Under the pieces are notes generated by a model. That model made no database searches, was not told the DNA's origin, and saw nothing but the letters and a program-made list of their open reading frames with translations. A DNA stretch of 13,920 bases, taken from the NCBI GenBank assembly GCA_022791355.1, contig JAAVYX010000233.1, positions 1-13,920 on the forward strand. The letters run 5' to 3'. Positions 7,978-13,920 of this stretch are shown piece after piece (the first letter of the stretch is position 1; each line of letters starts with the position of its first letter). Source of the stretch: Clostridiales bacterium. Lineage in GTDB: Bacteria; Bacillota; Clostridia; Oscillospirales; Acutalibacteraceae. The position numbers and the translations under genes are program-made.

Positions 7978-8232
7978 ATGCATAAACATCCGGAATATGA
8001 CAATCTCCACGCCGACTGTCAGCACGACATCACCATCACGGCCAAGGACCGTCTGATGCAGGCCTGGGAGGAATGTATGGCCCACACCCGGAATTTCACC
8101 AAATTTTCCCATCTGTACGAGGGCACCGAGGCCGGTCAGGTTTTTGCCGAGGCGGCGGTGAAGGAAGGCGAGTGCGCGGCCAAAATGCACGATCTGCTGG
8201 AAAACTGGCAGGATACGGCGGCCAAGCTGTAG
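7978..8232 (+). CDS. Small His/Cys-containing protein of unknown function
   Basis: The frame encodes 84 residues with a strong AAGGGAGG seven bases before the ATG, and it is followed closely by an intrinsic terminator, so it is likely a real single-gene unit. It has seven His (2, 4, 11, 16, 36, 45, 71) and three Cys (14, 33, 66). The N-terminal 16 residues are especially His-rich, and the rest looks helical. No signal peptide or membrane segment is seen. I do not recognise the family. The His/Cys content allows a metal- or cofactor-binding role, and part of the helical region faintly recalls ferritin-like helices, but this is not enough for a call. It is divergent from the marR-ABC operon with 226 bases between the starts. 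Confidence 0.75.
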   Translation: MHKHPEYDNLHADCQHDITITAKDRLMQAWEECMAHTRNFTKFSHLYEGTEAGQVFAEAAVKEGECAAKMHDLLENWQDTAAKL

Positions 8233-8251
8233 ACGCCGTACAAGGACGCGG

Positions 8252-8293
8252 AAGGGGTCTCTTCTGCCTCCAGGCCGGAGGAGCCCCCTTTTT
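8252..8293 (+). terminator. Rho-independent terminator after the small gene
   Basis: AAGGGG (8252-8257) pairs with the CCCC and TT at 8285-8290, leaving the C at 8284 opposed to a T. An inner CCTCC/GGAGG stem around AGGCC completes a long interrupted hairpin, and TTTTT follows. It lies 20 bases after the stop codon. Confidence 0.75.
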
Positions 8294-8463
8294 ACATAGG
8301 CTTTCCCGTTTATCTCAAAGAAACAGAGCGTGCAGGAGCCGCCCGAAGAGCGGCCCGCGGGGGGCGATTCTGTAAAACCGTATGTGCGCTTGGCTATCTA
8401 CGTCAAGCCCTGTCGAGGGAGGAAAGAAGAGGCAAAGATTTTTTGGAAACTGTCGAAAAGGGC

Positions 8464-8492
8464 TTTATATTTTTATCGAAATAGGGTATTAT
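8464..8492 (+). promoter_or_regulatory. Candidate sigma-A promoter for zapA
   Basis: TTTATA (8464-8469) and TATTAT (8487-8492) are separated by 17 bases, matching 4 of 6 and 5 of 6 consensus positions. The stretch is AT-rich against a GC-rich background. The -10 box overlaps an upstream in-frame ATG at 8491, which argues against that ATG being the zapA start. Confidence 0.5.
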
Positions 8493-8565
8493 GAGAATAT
8501 CTGATTTTATGTGTTTTTGTTTGCGCAGCTTTTTTGCGAATCAAATGTCTGCTGAGGTGAGGAAG

Positions 8566-8913
8566 ATGGCCAATAAGATCAAGCTGGCGGTGGGCGGCTT
8601 AGAATACTGCATTGTGGCGGAGGAGGACGAAGCCTACGTCCGCAGCGTAGGAGACGAGCTCAACCGCAGGCTGGATATGCTGTCCCGGCGGAACCCTTAC
8701 CTGTCCACTACCATGGTGGCGGTGCTGGCCGCGCTGGATTTATGCGACGAAAACAAAAAGGCCCAGATGGAGGCCGAGCGCCTGCGTATGCAGATGAAGG
8801 AATACACCGAGGAGGCGGCCTGCGCCCGTCTGGAGGCCGACGAGGCCCGCCGGGAGATCGACCGGCTTAACCGGGAAAACCAGAGCCTGCGCGGCAGGCT
8901 GGGGAAGTCCTGA
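8566..8913 (+). CDS. zapA: Cell division protein ZapA
   Basis: The 115-residue protein fits ZapA. A short globular N-terminal part (KIKLAVGGLEYCI and on) is followed by a long charged coiled coil (about residues 62-112). ZapA binds FtsZ in the cytoplasm and promotes bundling of filaments at the division ring. I chose the ATG at 8566 because GAGGTGAGG lies three bases upstream. The longer in-frame start at 8491 has no ribosome site and overlaps a likely -10 box. The stop overlaps the start of the U32 gene (TGATG), so the two genes are translationally coupled. A zapA-U32 pair is a familiar arrangement in Firmicutes. The coiled coil alone would be weak evidence. The N-terminal motif and neighbour make the call. 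Confidence 0.85.
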   Translation: MANKIKLAVGGLEYCIVAEEDEAYVRSVGDELNRRLDMLSRRNPYLSTTMVAVLAALDLCDENKKAQMEAERLRMQMKEYTEEAACARLEADEARREIDRLNRENQSLRGRLGKS

Positions 8914-11036
8914 TGCCGGAGGCGGTAACGATAAACGGAATCGAGCCGGTAACGGCGGCAGCGACCGAGGTACTGTCTCCCGCCGGCTCTCCCGCGGCGC
9001 TGGAAGCCGCCATGCGGGCGGGGGCCGACGCGGCGTATTTCGGCCTGGGCGGCTTTAACGCCCGTAAAAACGCGGAGAATTTTGACGACGGCGCCCTGAC
9101 CGGCGCCGTCGCCTCTTGTCATGGCCGGGGCGTAAAGGCTTACCTGACCCTCAATACCCTGGCGCGCACCGACGAAATGGCCGCCGCCCTGACTACGGCC
9201 GAGAAGGCCGCCGCCGCGGGAATCGACGGGGTGATCGTACAGGACCTGGGTCTGGCCGCCCTGCTGCATAAGGCTGCCCCGGCCCTGCCCCTGCACGCCT
9301 CCACCCAGATGAGCGTACATACCCCGGCGGCTCTGCCCTTTCTGAAGGAGATGGGCTTTGTCCGGGTGGTGGCCGCCCGGGAAATGTCCCGGGAAGAGCT
9401 GGCCGCCTTCTGTAAGGCCGCCCGGGAGCTGGATATGGAAGTGGAGGTTTTTGTCCACGGGGCCCTGTGCATGTGCGTTTCGGGCCAGTGCCTGTTAAGC
9501 GCCGTACTGGGCGGGCGCAGCGGCAACCGGGGACTCTGCGCCCAGCCCTGCCGTCTGCCCTTCCAGGCCGAGGGAAGCGCCGGGTATGATCTCAGCCTCA
9601 AGGACATGAGCCTCATCGACCATATTGCCGAACTAAAGGCGATGGGGGCGGCCTCCCTTAAAATAGAGGGCCGTATGAAGCGGCCGGAATACGTGGCCGC
9701 CGCCACGGCGGTCTGCCGCATGGCTGTGGACGGGATTTCGCCCCCCGCCGCGCTGCGGGAGGCCCTGGAGCAGGTTTTCTCCCGGAGCGGCTTTACCGAC
9801 GGATACTTTACCGGCCGCCCCGGCCCCCGGATGTTCGGCCGCCGTACCGAGGAGGACGGGCGGCGTTCGGCGGCCGTTCTGCCCCTGCTCCACGAGCTGA
9901 CCCGGCGGGAACGGCAGGGGGTTCCGGTGGACGGGGTCTTTACCCTGCGGGCGGGCGAACCGGCCCGTCTGGCCCTGACCGACGGACGGCATACGGCCCA
10001 GGTCGCCGGACCGGTTCCCGAGGCGGCCGTCAACCGTCCACTGGACGGGGGGACGGCGGCGGAGCGTCTGTCCAAGCTGGGGGGCACCTGTTTTTATATG
10101 CGGGACTTTTCCGCCGCAATCGACCCGGGCGTAACCCTGCCGGCCTCGGCCCTGTCCGCCCTGCGGCGCGAGGCGGCGGGCAGACTGCTCGAGCTGCGGG
10201 AGCAGGTCGGTCCCATCCCCTTTCAAAGGCCGGATTTGACCCTGTCCGCCGCCCCGGCCGGCCCGGATACGCCAGGACTGGCGGCCAGATTTGCGGATCT
10301 GCGGCAGATGCCGGGCGACCTGGAAGCTTTCGGTCTGCGGGCGGTCTGCCTGCCGGTGGAGGCCGAGCTTGCGGCCGTAAAGCTGCCCAAGGAAACCGAG
10401 CTGTGGGCCCATCTGCCCCGGGGCCTTTTCGGCCGGGAGGACTGGGTCTGGGAAAGGCTTTCGCGGGCGAAGGAGGCCGGGGTGAAAACCGCCCTGTGCG
10501 GCAATCTGTCGGCCGCGGGTCTGGCCCGCCGGGCGGGTATGGCCGTTCAGTGGGATATAGGGATGAATCTATTCAACGCCTACGCCCTGCAAAAGGCGGC
10601 CGGCCTGGGCGCCGCCGGAGCGGTGCTAGCGGCCGAGGCGGCCCTGGCCGATTGCAAGGCCATACTGCGTACCGCGCCCATCCCCTGCGGTCTGTACGCC
10701 TACGGGCGGCTGCCCTTGATGCTTACCCGTAACTGTCCGGGCAAAAACCGGGCGGGCGGAGCGGACTGCGCCGCCTGCGGCGGAAGCTGTCAGTTATCCG
10801 ACCGGAAGGGCCTGCGCTTTCCGGTCATGTGCCGGGCGGGCTGCGCCGAGCTGTATAACTCCCGGCCGGTCTGGATGGCCGACCGTCTGGAGGAGTTGAA
10901 GGGTTTTTCGTATCTGCTGCTCTCCTTCACCACCGAGGACAGGGAGACCTGCGCAGAGGTGCTGGAAGCCTACCGGGCCGGCGGAAAGCCCCCGGCGGTT
11001 TTCACACGAGGGATGCTGTATCGGGGCGTGGAGTAA
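8913..11036 (+). CDS. U32-family protein, RlhA/TrhP-like RNA hydroxylation enzyme with DUF3656-like region
   Basis: The 707-residue protein starts with a TIM-barrel-like U32 domain (LSPAGSPAALEAAMRAGADA, 21-40). The family signature EVFVHGALC...SGQC spans 178-193, with further cysteines C209 and C213. A middle and C-terminal extension (about 320-707) resembles the DUF3656 arrangement of E. coli RlhA. It ends in a second cysteine-rich patch (C608, C619, C622, C626, C640, C644). U32 proteins were long annotated as peptidases or collagenases. The characterised E. coli members RlhA and TrhP hydroxylate 23S rRNA C2501 and tRNA U34 respectively. Which RNA this one modifies cannot be read from sequence. 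The start overlaps the zapA stop by one base. The cysteines may hold an iron-sulfur cluster, which is an inference. Confidence 0.9.
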   Translation: MPEAVTINGIEPVTAAATEVLSPAGSPAALEAAMRAGADAAYFGLGGFNARKNAENFDDGALTGAVASCHGRGVKAYLTLNTLARTDEMAAALTTAEKAAAAGIDGVIVQDLGLAALLHKAAPALPLHASTQMSVHTPAALPFLKEMGFVRVVAAREMSREELAAFCKAARELDMEVEVFVHGALCMCVSGQCLLSAVLGGRSGNRGLCAQPCRLPFQAEGSAGYDLSLKDMSLIDHIAELKAMGAASLKIEGRMKRPEYVAAATAVCRMAVDGISPPAALREALEQVFSRSGFTDGYFTGRPGPRMFGRRTEEDGRRSAAVLPLLHELTRRERQGVPVDGVFTLRAGEPARLALTDGRHTAQVAGPVPEAAVNRPLDGGTAAERLSKLGGTCFYMRDFSAAIDPGVTLPASALSALRREAAGRLLELREQVGPIPFQRPDLTLSAAPAGPDTPGLAARFADLRQMPGDLEAFGLRAVCLPVEAELAAVKLPKETELWAHLPRGLFGREDWVWERLSRAKEAGVKTALCGNLSAAGLARRAGMAVQWDIGMNLFNAYALQKAAGLGAAGAVLAAEAALADCKAILRTAPIPCGLYAYGRLPLMLTRNCPGKNRAGGADCAACGGSCQLSDRKGLRFPVMCRAGCAELYNSRPVWMADRLEELKGFSYLLLSFTTEDRETCAEVLEAYRAGGKPPAVFTRGMLYRGVE

Positions 11037-11078
11037 AAGAAAAGGGCGGACATTTGTTTTTTATTTTATTGGATCAGA

Positions 11079-11182
11079 GAGGTTTCGCTTTAGATTTTCT
11101 CTATTTTAATATTCGTTTAGATAGAGGTTTCGCGCCAGATTTATTTTTCTTTTTACTCCAAAACCTGCTCGCGAGGCGCGAC
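11079..11182 (-). repeat. Left inverted arm flanking the RNA-like region
   Basis: Read on the minus strand, this arm has a GC element (11182-11168), the 39-base repeat (11163-11125, about 32 of 39 identical to 11883-11921) and a further degenerate unit (AGATTT at 11092) 45 bases on. Exact inverted matches to the right arm are CTCGCGAGGCGCGAC (11168-11182 with 11865-11879) and AGGTTTCGCGCCAGAT (11125-11140 with 11906-11921). Confidence 0.8.
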
Positions 11183-11183
11183 G

Positions 11184-11209
11184 TCCTTTTCTTTGTGCGA
11201 AGAAAAGGA
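11184..11209. repeat. Perfect 10-bp hairpin beside the left arm
   Basis: TCCTTTTCTT (11184-11193) pairs with AAGAAAAGGA (11200-11209) around a six-base loop. It occupies the same place relative to the GC element as the 13-bp hairpin at 11834-11865 on the other side, so the two composite arms share layout as well as sequence. Confidence 0.7.
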
Positions 11210-11241
11210 TAGATTTTCGTTCGGCCCATCGAGGGCCTCAC

Positions 11242-11268
11242 AAAAATTATGCTTTGCAAGGCAAAGCA
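11242..11268 (-). terminator. Possible minus-strand terminator of the RNA-like element
   Basis: TGCTTTGC/GCAAAGCA forms an 8-bp stem with a three-base loop. On the minus strand it is followed by TAATTTTTG. Stem and T-tract are modest, so this could be another hairpin of the RNA. It would give a minus-strand transcript of roughly 530 bases. Confidence 0.4.
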
Positions 11269-11404
11269 AGTAAAAGACGCGCCTCCCGGAAATCCTGCGG
11301 ATTTCCTCTAAACCCTTTCGACGGGTTCCCCTCTGGACTCCCGCCCTACGTGGTCCCTCCCTGCAAATCTTCCCTTTACTCTACTCTCTTTCCCTCAACG
11401 GCTG

Positions 11405-11752
11405 GCTGCTGACTTTTCGCTTCCCGTCAGTAGCTGCTTACAGGTTCTCCCCTTTCCTAGTCGGCCTCTTCTCTCGTCCGCTCTCGTAGCTATGAACCGG
11501 GTCCGTTAAAACTTTGTTGACTACCCTCTGCTTTCCTTTCACTCCCTGCTTCCCACTTACTTTCCAATAAAGCTGACGGTCAGAACCCACTATCGGCGCA
11601 TAAGTGAAACGTACCCAGCTGAAGCTCTTATCTGTGTCGGCGGGAGTGAGCTCATAGACCAAGTTACTGTTACATCCCGCCGGGTTGCTGAGAGCCGGTC
11701 AAGTTCCCGACCAAAAATAGGTACGATTTTTGGGCTTCCCAGCTTTCTGAGA
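11405..11752 (-). ncRNA. Candidate structured non-coding RNA, family unassigned
   Basis: This stretch between the U32 gene and dut is rich in stems: 11405-11413 with 11426-11434 (8 of 9 pairs), CACTTA 11554 with TAAGTG 11601, CTGA/TCAG around CGG at 11573-11583, CGGCGGGA 11638 with TCCCGCCG 11675, CCAAAAAT/ATTTTTGG at 11711-11733, and a 6-bp stem at 11737-11752. The minus strand is purine-rich with A-rich loops, as expected for the sense of a folded RNA. Open frames crossing it lack the GC-rich third positions of the neighbouring genes. Length and setting recall stand-alone Firmicutes RNAs such as raiA (core ~200 bases) or ROOL. I could not match a consensus from memory, so the name is open. 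Strand is inferred. The boundaries are those of the outermost stems and may be off by tens of bases. Confidence 0.5.
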
Positions 11753-11798
11753 GGCACGATTTGCTGCATATATGGCGGCGTAAGCGTGCAGCGGGGGC

Positions 11799-11830
11799 CA
11801 CGGGGGCGGCTAGCCCCCGTGCGCGTTTTT
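11799..11830 (+). terminator. Strong hairpin followed by T5 on the plus strand
   Basis: CACGGGGGC (11799-11807) pairs perfectly with GCCCCCGTG (11813-11821) around five bases. CGCG and then TTTTT follow. It could terminate plus-strand readthrough from the U32 gene, or a plus-strand RNA. The four-base gap before the T-tract lowers confidence. Confidence 0.45.
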
Positions 11831-11833
11831 CTC

Positions 11834-11921
11834 CCCATTCTTTTGTCGCGTTACAAAAGAATGGGTCGCGCCTCGCGAGAGGTAATGGAGTAACAACAAA
11901 AGGATATCTGGCGCGAAACCT
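11834..11921 (+). repeat. Right inverted arm flanking the RNA-like region
   Basis: The arm has a perfect 13-bp hairpin (CCCATTCTTTTGT 11834-11846 with 11853-11865), the 15-base GC element (11865-11879) and the 39-base repeat copy (11883-11921). The same three parts occur in inverted order at 11125-11209. Arm-to-arm distance is about 630 bases. Confidence 0.8.
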
Positions 11922-12015
11922 ACTCCCAGCTAATAAAAAAAGAAAAGGAAATCTGCCACGAAACCTCCCTCTAAACCAAACAAAAGAAAAAGAAATCCGA
12001 AGAGAAACCTCTCTC
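11906..12015 (+). repeat. Three degenerate units at 44-45 base period upstream of dut
   Basis: Units with the form AATCTGGC..GAAACCTC recur with ATCT/ATCC at 11906, 11951 and 11995, separated by A-rich spacers. GAAACCT is the best conserved part. The last unit ends 38 bases before the dut start. The same 45-base spacing is seen in the left arm (AGATTT at 11092 and 11137), in the opposite orientation. The units are too diverged and too few for a CRISPR array. Confidence 0.65.
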
Positions 12016-12052
12016 AACAAAATAAAAAACATATATAAATGGAGGTAACATT

Positions 12053-12490
12053 ATGATCCTGCAAGTAAAAAAACTGCGCGAGGACGCTGTGCTGCCGGTA
12101 CGGGCTACGGCGGGCTCGGCCGGTATGGATCTGCACGCCCTAGTAGACGCGCCGGTGACTTTGCAGCCGGGAGAGCGGGCCATGATCCCTACCGGTCTGG
12201 CCATCGCTCTGCCTTCGCCCGACTATGTGGCCCTGGTCTTTGCACGCAGCGGCCTGGCCGTCAAGAAGGGGATCACCCTTTCCAACTGCGTGGGCGTGGT
12301 GGACAGCGACTACAGGGGAGAACTGAAGGTGGGCCTGATTAACCAGTCCCAGGAGCCCTATACGGTTGAAAAGGGAGAACGTATCGCCCAGCTGGCGGTG
12401 CTGCCGGTCTGCCTGCCCGACATTGTAGAGACCGAGAGCCTGGACGAGACCGGCCGGGGCGCAGGCGGGTTCGGTTCCACCGGTAAATAA
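12053..12490 (+). CDS. dut: Deoxyuridine 5'-triphosphate nucleotidohydrolase (dUTPase)
   Basis: The 145-residue protein shows all five trimeric dUTPase motifs: AGSAGMDL (20-27), ARSGLA (64-69), GVVDSDYRGEL (81-91) with the uracil-pocket region, KGERIAQL (107-114), and the mobile C-terminal RGAGGFGSTG (135-144) that closes over the nucleotide. It hydrolyses dUTP to dUMP and pyrophosphate, keeping uracil out of DNA and feeding thymidylate synthesis. Length is normal. GGAGG lies seven bases before the ATG. The region just upstream is an A-rich repeat array and not an obvious promoter. The TATAAA at 12034 is too close to the ribosome site to serve as a -10 box. Confidence 0.97.
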   Translation: MILQVKKLREDAVLPVRATAGSAGMDLHALVDAPVTLQPGERAMIPTGLAIALPSPDYVALVFARSGLAVKKGITLSNCVGVVDSDYRGELKVGLINQSQEPYTVEKGERIAQLAVLPVCLPDIVETESLDETGRGAGGFGSTGK

Positions 12491-12654
12491 AAAGCATGTG
12501 GAATACATAGCGCCGGTTTTAAAAGGCGAAGGCGGGAAGCTTTGCCCGGAAAAGGCGGTTTGCGGGTCGAAAATTTTTGCATTGCAGATTTTCGCCCGGA
12601 TATTGCGGAGAACAGCCAAGGGTTGTTTTGGCGTCCGGCGCTTTGGGGGCCGGC

Positions 12655-12683
12655 ACGCTTTGCCAAAAATGTAGGCAAAGCGT
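12655..12683. repeat. 10-bp perfect hairpin between dut and the DUF4321 gene
   Basis: ACGCTTTGCC (12655-12664) pairs with GGCAAAGCGT (12674-12683) around nine bases. No T-tract follows on the plus strand, so it is not a standard terminator. The rest of 12491-12774 holds no gene that I can support. Confidence 0.5.
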
Positions 12684-12774
12684 TCTGGCGCTCCTTGCGG
12701 TTTTACCTTCAAATGCTGCTTTCAAAACCAATTCCATCATTTTAAATCAAACAGACTCCAGGGAGGGACGTCCT

Positions 12775-13041
12775 ATGGAAAGAAGCAAGAATTTCTTTTT
12801 ACTGTTGTTTTTTGTGCTGGCCGCCCTGGTCATCGGGGGGCTGGTGGGAGAGCTGACCGCCGGGATTCCATGGCTGAGATGGCTGACCTACGGCCAGTCC
12901 ATCGGCTTCAACGGCGATGGGGGCGGCCCCCTCGTCGATTTGCAGATGATACAGATAAACTTTGGCTTTCGTATGCAGGTGAGCGTTTTGCAGATTATTC
13001 TGATCACCGCCGCCCTGCTGATCTATCGTAAGGTGCGTTAG
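12775..13041 (+). CDS. DUF4321-like small membrane protein
   Basis: The 88-residue protein has two hydrophobic segments (about residues 7-24 and 69-84) joined by a loop with a Gly/Asp-rich patch (GFNGDGGGPLVDL, 44-56). It resembles the DUF4321 family, small membrane proteins commonly found next to maf in Clostridia. The function is unknown. GGGAGG lies eight bases before the chosen ATG. An upstream extension in the same frame lacks a ribosome site and reads through spacer. It ends 16 bases before maf and is probably co-transcribed with it. The family assignment rests on recall of sequence pattern and context. Confidence 0.8.
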   Translation: MERSKNFFLLLFFVLAALVIGGLVGELTAGIPWLRWLTYGQSIGFNGDGGGPLVDLQMIQINFGFRMQVSVLQIILITAALLIYRKVR

Positions 13042-13057
13042 TGCGAGGAGGCCGACC

Positions 13058-13681
13058 ATGCTGATTTTAGCTTCCCAATCCCCCCGGCGGCGGGAAATTC
13101 TCACCATGCTGGGGTATGTCTTCGACTGCCGGCCGGCCTGCGCCGACGAAACCATACCGGAGGGTACGCCGCCCGGCGCGGCCGTAGAGCTGCTGGCCGA
13201 GCGCAAGGCCAGGGCGGCCTCTCTGACGGCCGCGCCTGCCGATACGGCGCTGGGTTCGGATACGGTGGTTGTCCTGGACGGAGCCGTTTTGGGCAAGCCG
13301 GCCGACGAGACCGACGCCGCCCGGATGCTGCGCGGTTTGTCGGGCCGTACCCATACGGTTTATACCGGCGTGGCCCTTTTAAAGGGGGAGGAGAAGATCC
13401 TTTTCCACGACCGGGCCCAGGTGACCTTTTATCCCCTAACCGACGCCGAAATCGCCGCCTATGTCGCCACAGGCGAGCCCATGGACAAGGCCGGGGCCTA
13501 CGGTATACAGGGCCGGGGCTCGGCTTTGGTAGAGGGCATTATGGGAGACTTTTTCACGGTTATGGGTCTGCCGGCGGGGAAAACCGTCCGCGCCCTGCGG
13601 CGGCTGGCGGTTTTCCCCGCCGGCGAGGGACGGCCGCCTGTTAAAAATACCCCAATTCTTCCTAGTGTTGATTTGAAATAG
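13058..13681 (+). CDS. maf: Maf-like nucleoside triphosphate pyrophosphatase
   Basis: The 207-residue protein has the Maf signature ASQSPRR (5-11), a conserved Lys50 after Glu48-Arg49, GSDTVV (66-71) with the catalytic-type Asp68, LGKPADETDAARML (78-91), SGRTHTVYTGV (95-105) and PMDKAGAYGIQG (141-152). Maf proteins hydrolyse non-canonical or modified nucleoside triphosphates and have been linked to septum inhibition in Bacillus. The two roles fit the neighbours dut and zapA. GAGGAGG seven bases upstream supports the start. The last 13 residues (from Val195, base 13640) are coded by AT-rich DNA unlike the rest of the gene, so the native C-terminus may have been replaced. Confidence 0.95.
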   Translation: MLILASQSPRRREILTMLGYVFDCRPACADETIPEGTPPGAAVELLAERKARAASLTAAPADTALGSDTVVVLDGAVLGKPADETDAARMLRGLSGRTHTVYTGVALLKGEEKILFHDRAQVTFYPLTDAEIAAYVATGEPMDKAGAYGIQGRGSALVEGIMGDFFTVMGLPAGKTVRALRRLAVFPAGEGRPPVKNTPILPSVDLK

Positions 13682-13744
13682 TGCTGAGTAAATATTTAAC
13701 CAGTATAAAACTTCCTTAACGTTTGGCTGAAAGAGGAATAGTAC

Positions 13745-13920
13745 ATGAAATATACATTGAACTGTGACAGATTGGATGGATTGATTTTCATAGATGAAAG
13801 CTATCTGTCAGAATTGAATGATGACGACCTGTTATATGCAATGGACATTTTACTTGATTCATCTGGTACATCCGAATTGATTTTTGATTTTCCCAATGAG
13901 GACTGGGACATCGTAAGGCA
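13745..13920 (+). CDS. Partial AT-rich gene, hypothetical protein, open at the right edge
   Basis: An open frame of 58 complete codons runs to the window end with no stop. It starts at an ATG with AGAGGA seven bases upstream. The visible part begins MKYTLNCDRLDGLIFIDESY and is acidic (many Asp and Glu) with no signal peptide or membrane segment. Codon use is AT-rich, clearly different from maf and the rest of the window, which suggests recent acquisition. I do not recognise the family. Confidence 0.65.
   Translation, partial: MKYTLNCDRLDGLIFIDESYLSELNDDDLLYAMDILLDSSGTSELIFDFPNEDWDIVR

Noticed and set aside
8294..8463. Possible small RNA (6S-like) before zapA
   Set aside because: Only short local stems are visible and no conserved 6S bubble or terminator could be recognised.
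11438..11662. Minus-strand frame of 74 codons starting at TTG within the RNA-like region
   Set aside because: It lacks a ribosome site, its third positions are not GC-rich like true neighbours, and its bases are accounted for by the stems. A homolog search could revive it.
11590..11838. Second minus-strand frame (82 codons) overlapping the RNA-like region
   Set aside because: It crosses several stems and the GC hairpin at 11799-11821, has no ribosome site and overlaps the other frame. It looks like a chance opening over a folded RNA.
11906..12015. Possible CRISPR array
   Set aside because: Units are degenerate, spacers are A-rich and similar to each other, there are only three units, and no cas genes are present.
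12034..12039. TATAAA as a -10 box for dut
   Set aside because: Transcription would begin inside the ribosome site at 12041-12045, so it could not give a usable leader.

Overview
The window looks like chromosomal DNA from a high-GC member of the Clostridia, probably an Oscillospiraceae-like gut anaerobe. That placement is an inference. It rests on strong Shine-Dalgarno sites, GC-rich third codon positions, a ferredoxin-type aldo/keto reductase, a BmrCD-like ABC exporter pair under a MarR regulator, and the gene set zapA, U32 hydroxylase, dut, DUF4321 and maf.

Left part (1-3559): an intergenic repeat element leads into a 4Fe-4S aldo/keto reductase (155-1288). A stand-alone FkbM-type methyltransferase follows (1551-2753), and each gene ends in a hairpin terminator. 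About 800 bases without a convincing gene follow, holding short dispersed hairpins and a tandem repeat.

Middle part (3560-8293): a minus-strand operon of three overlapping genes encodes a MarR repressor and the two halves of a heterodimeric ABC exporter. One half (5542-7269) carries the degenerate Walker B and H-loop residues, and the other (3560-5545) carries the complete ones. A 27-bp palindrome in front of marR is a good operator candidate. A divergent gene for an 84-residue His/Cys-containing protein, with its own terminator, lies to the right.

Right part (8464-13681): zapA (cell division) is translationally coupled to a long U32-family protein of the RlhA/TrhP RNA-hydroxylation group. 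Further on come dut (dUTPase), a DUF4321 membrane protein and maf (nucleotide pyrophosphatase). Between the U32 gene and dut is about 1 kb with no credible protein gene. It holds a dense set of hairpins, most likely a structured RNA on the minus strand, enclosed by inverted arms of a repeat family that also occurs at the left end of the window. This is the most unusual part of the window.

At the far right, base composition drops sharply inside the last codons of maf, and an AT-rich partial gene runs off the edge. This suggests a junction with acquired DNA.
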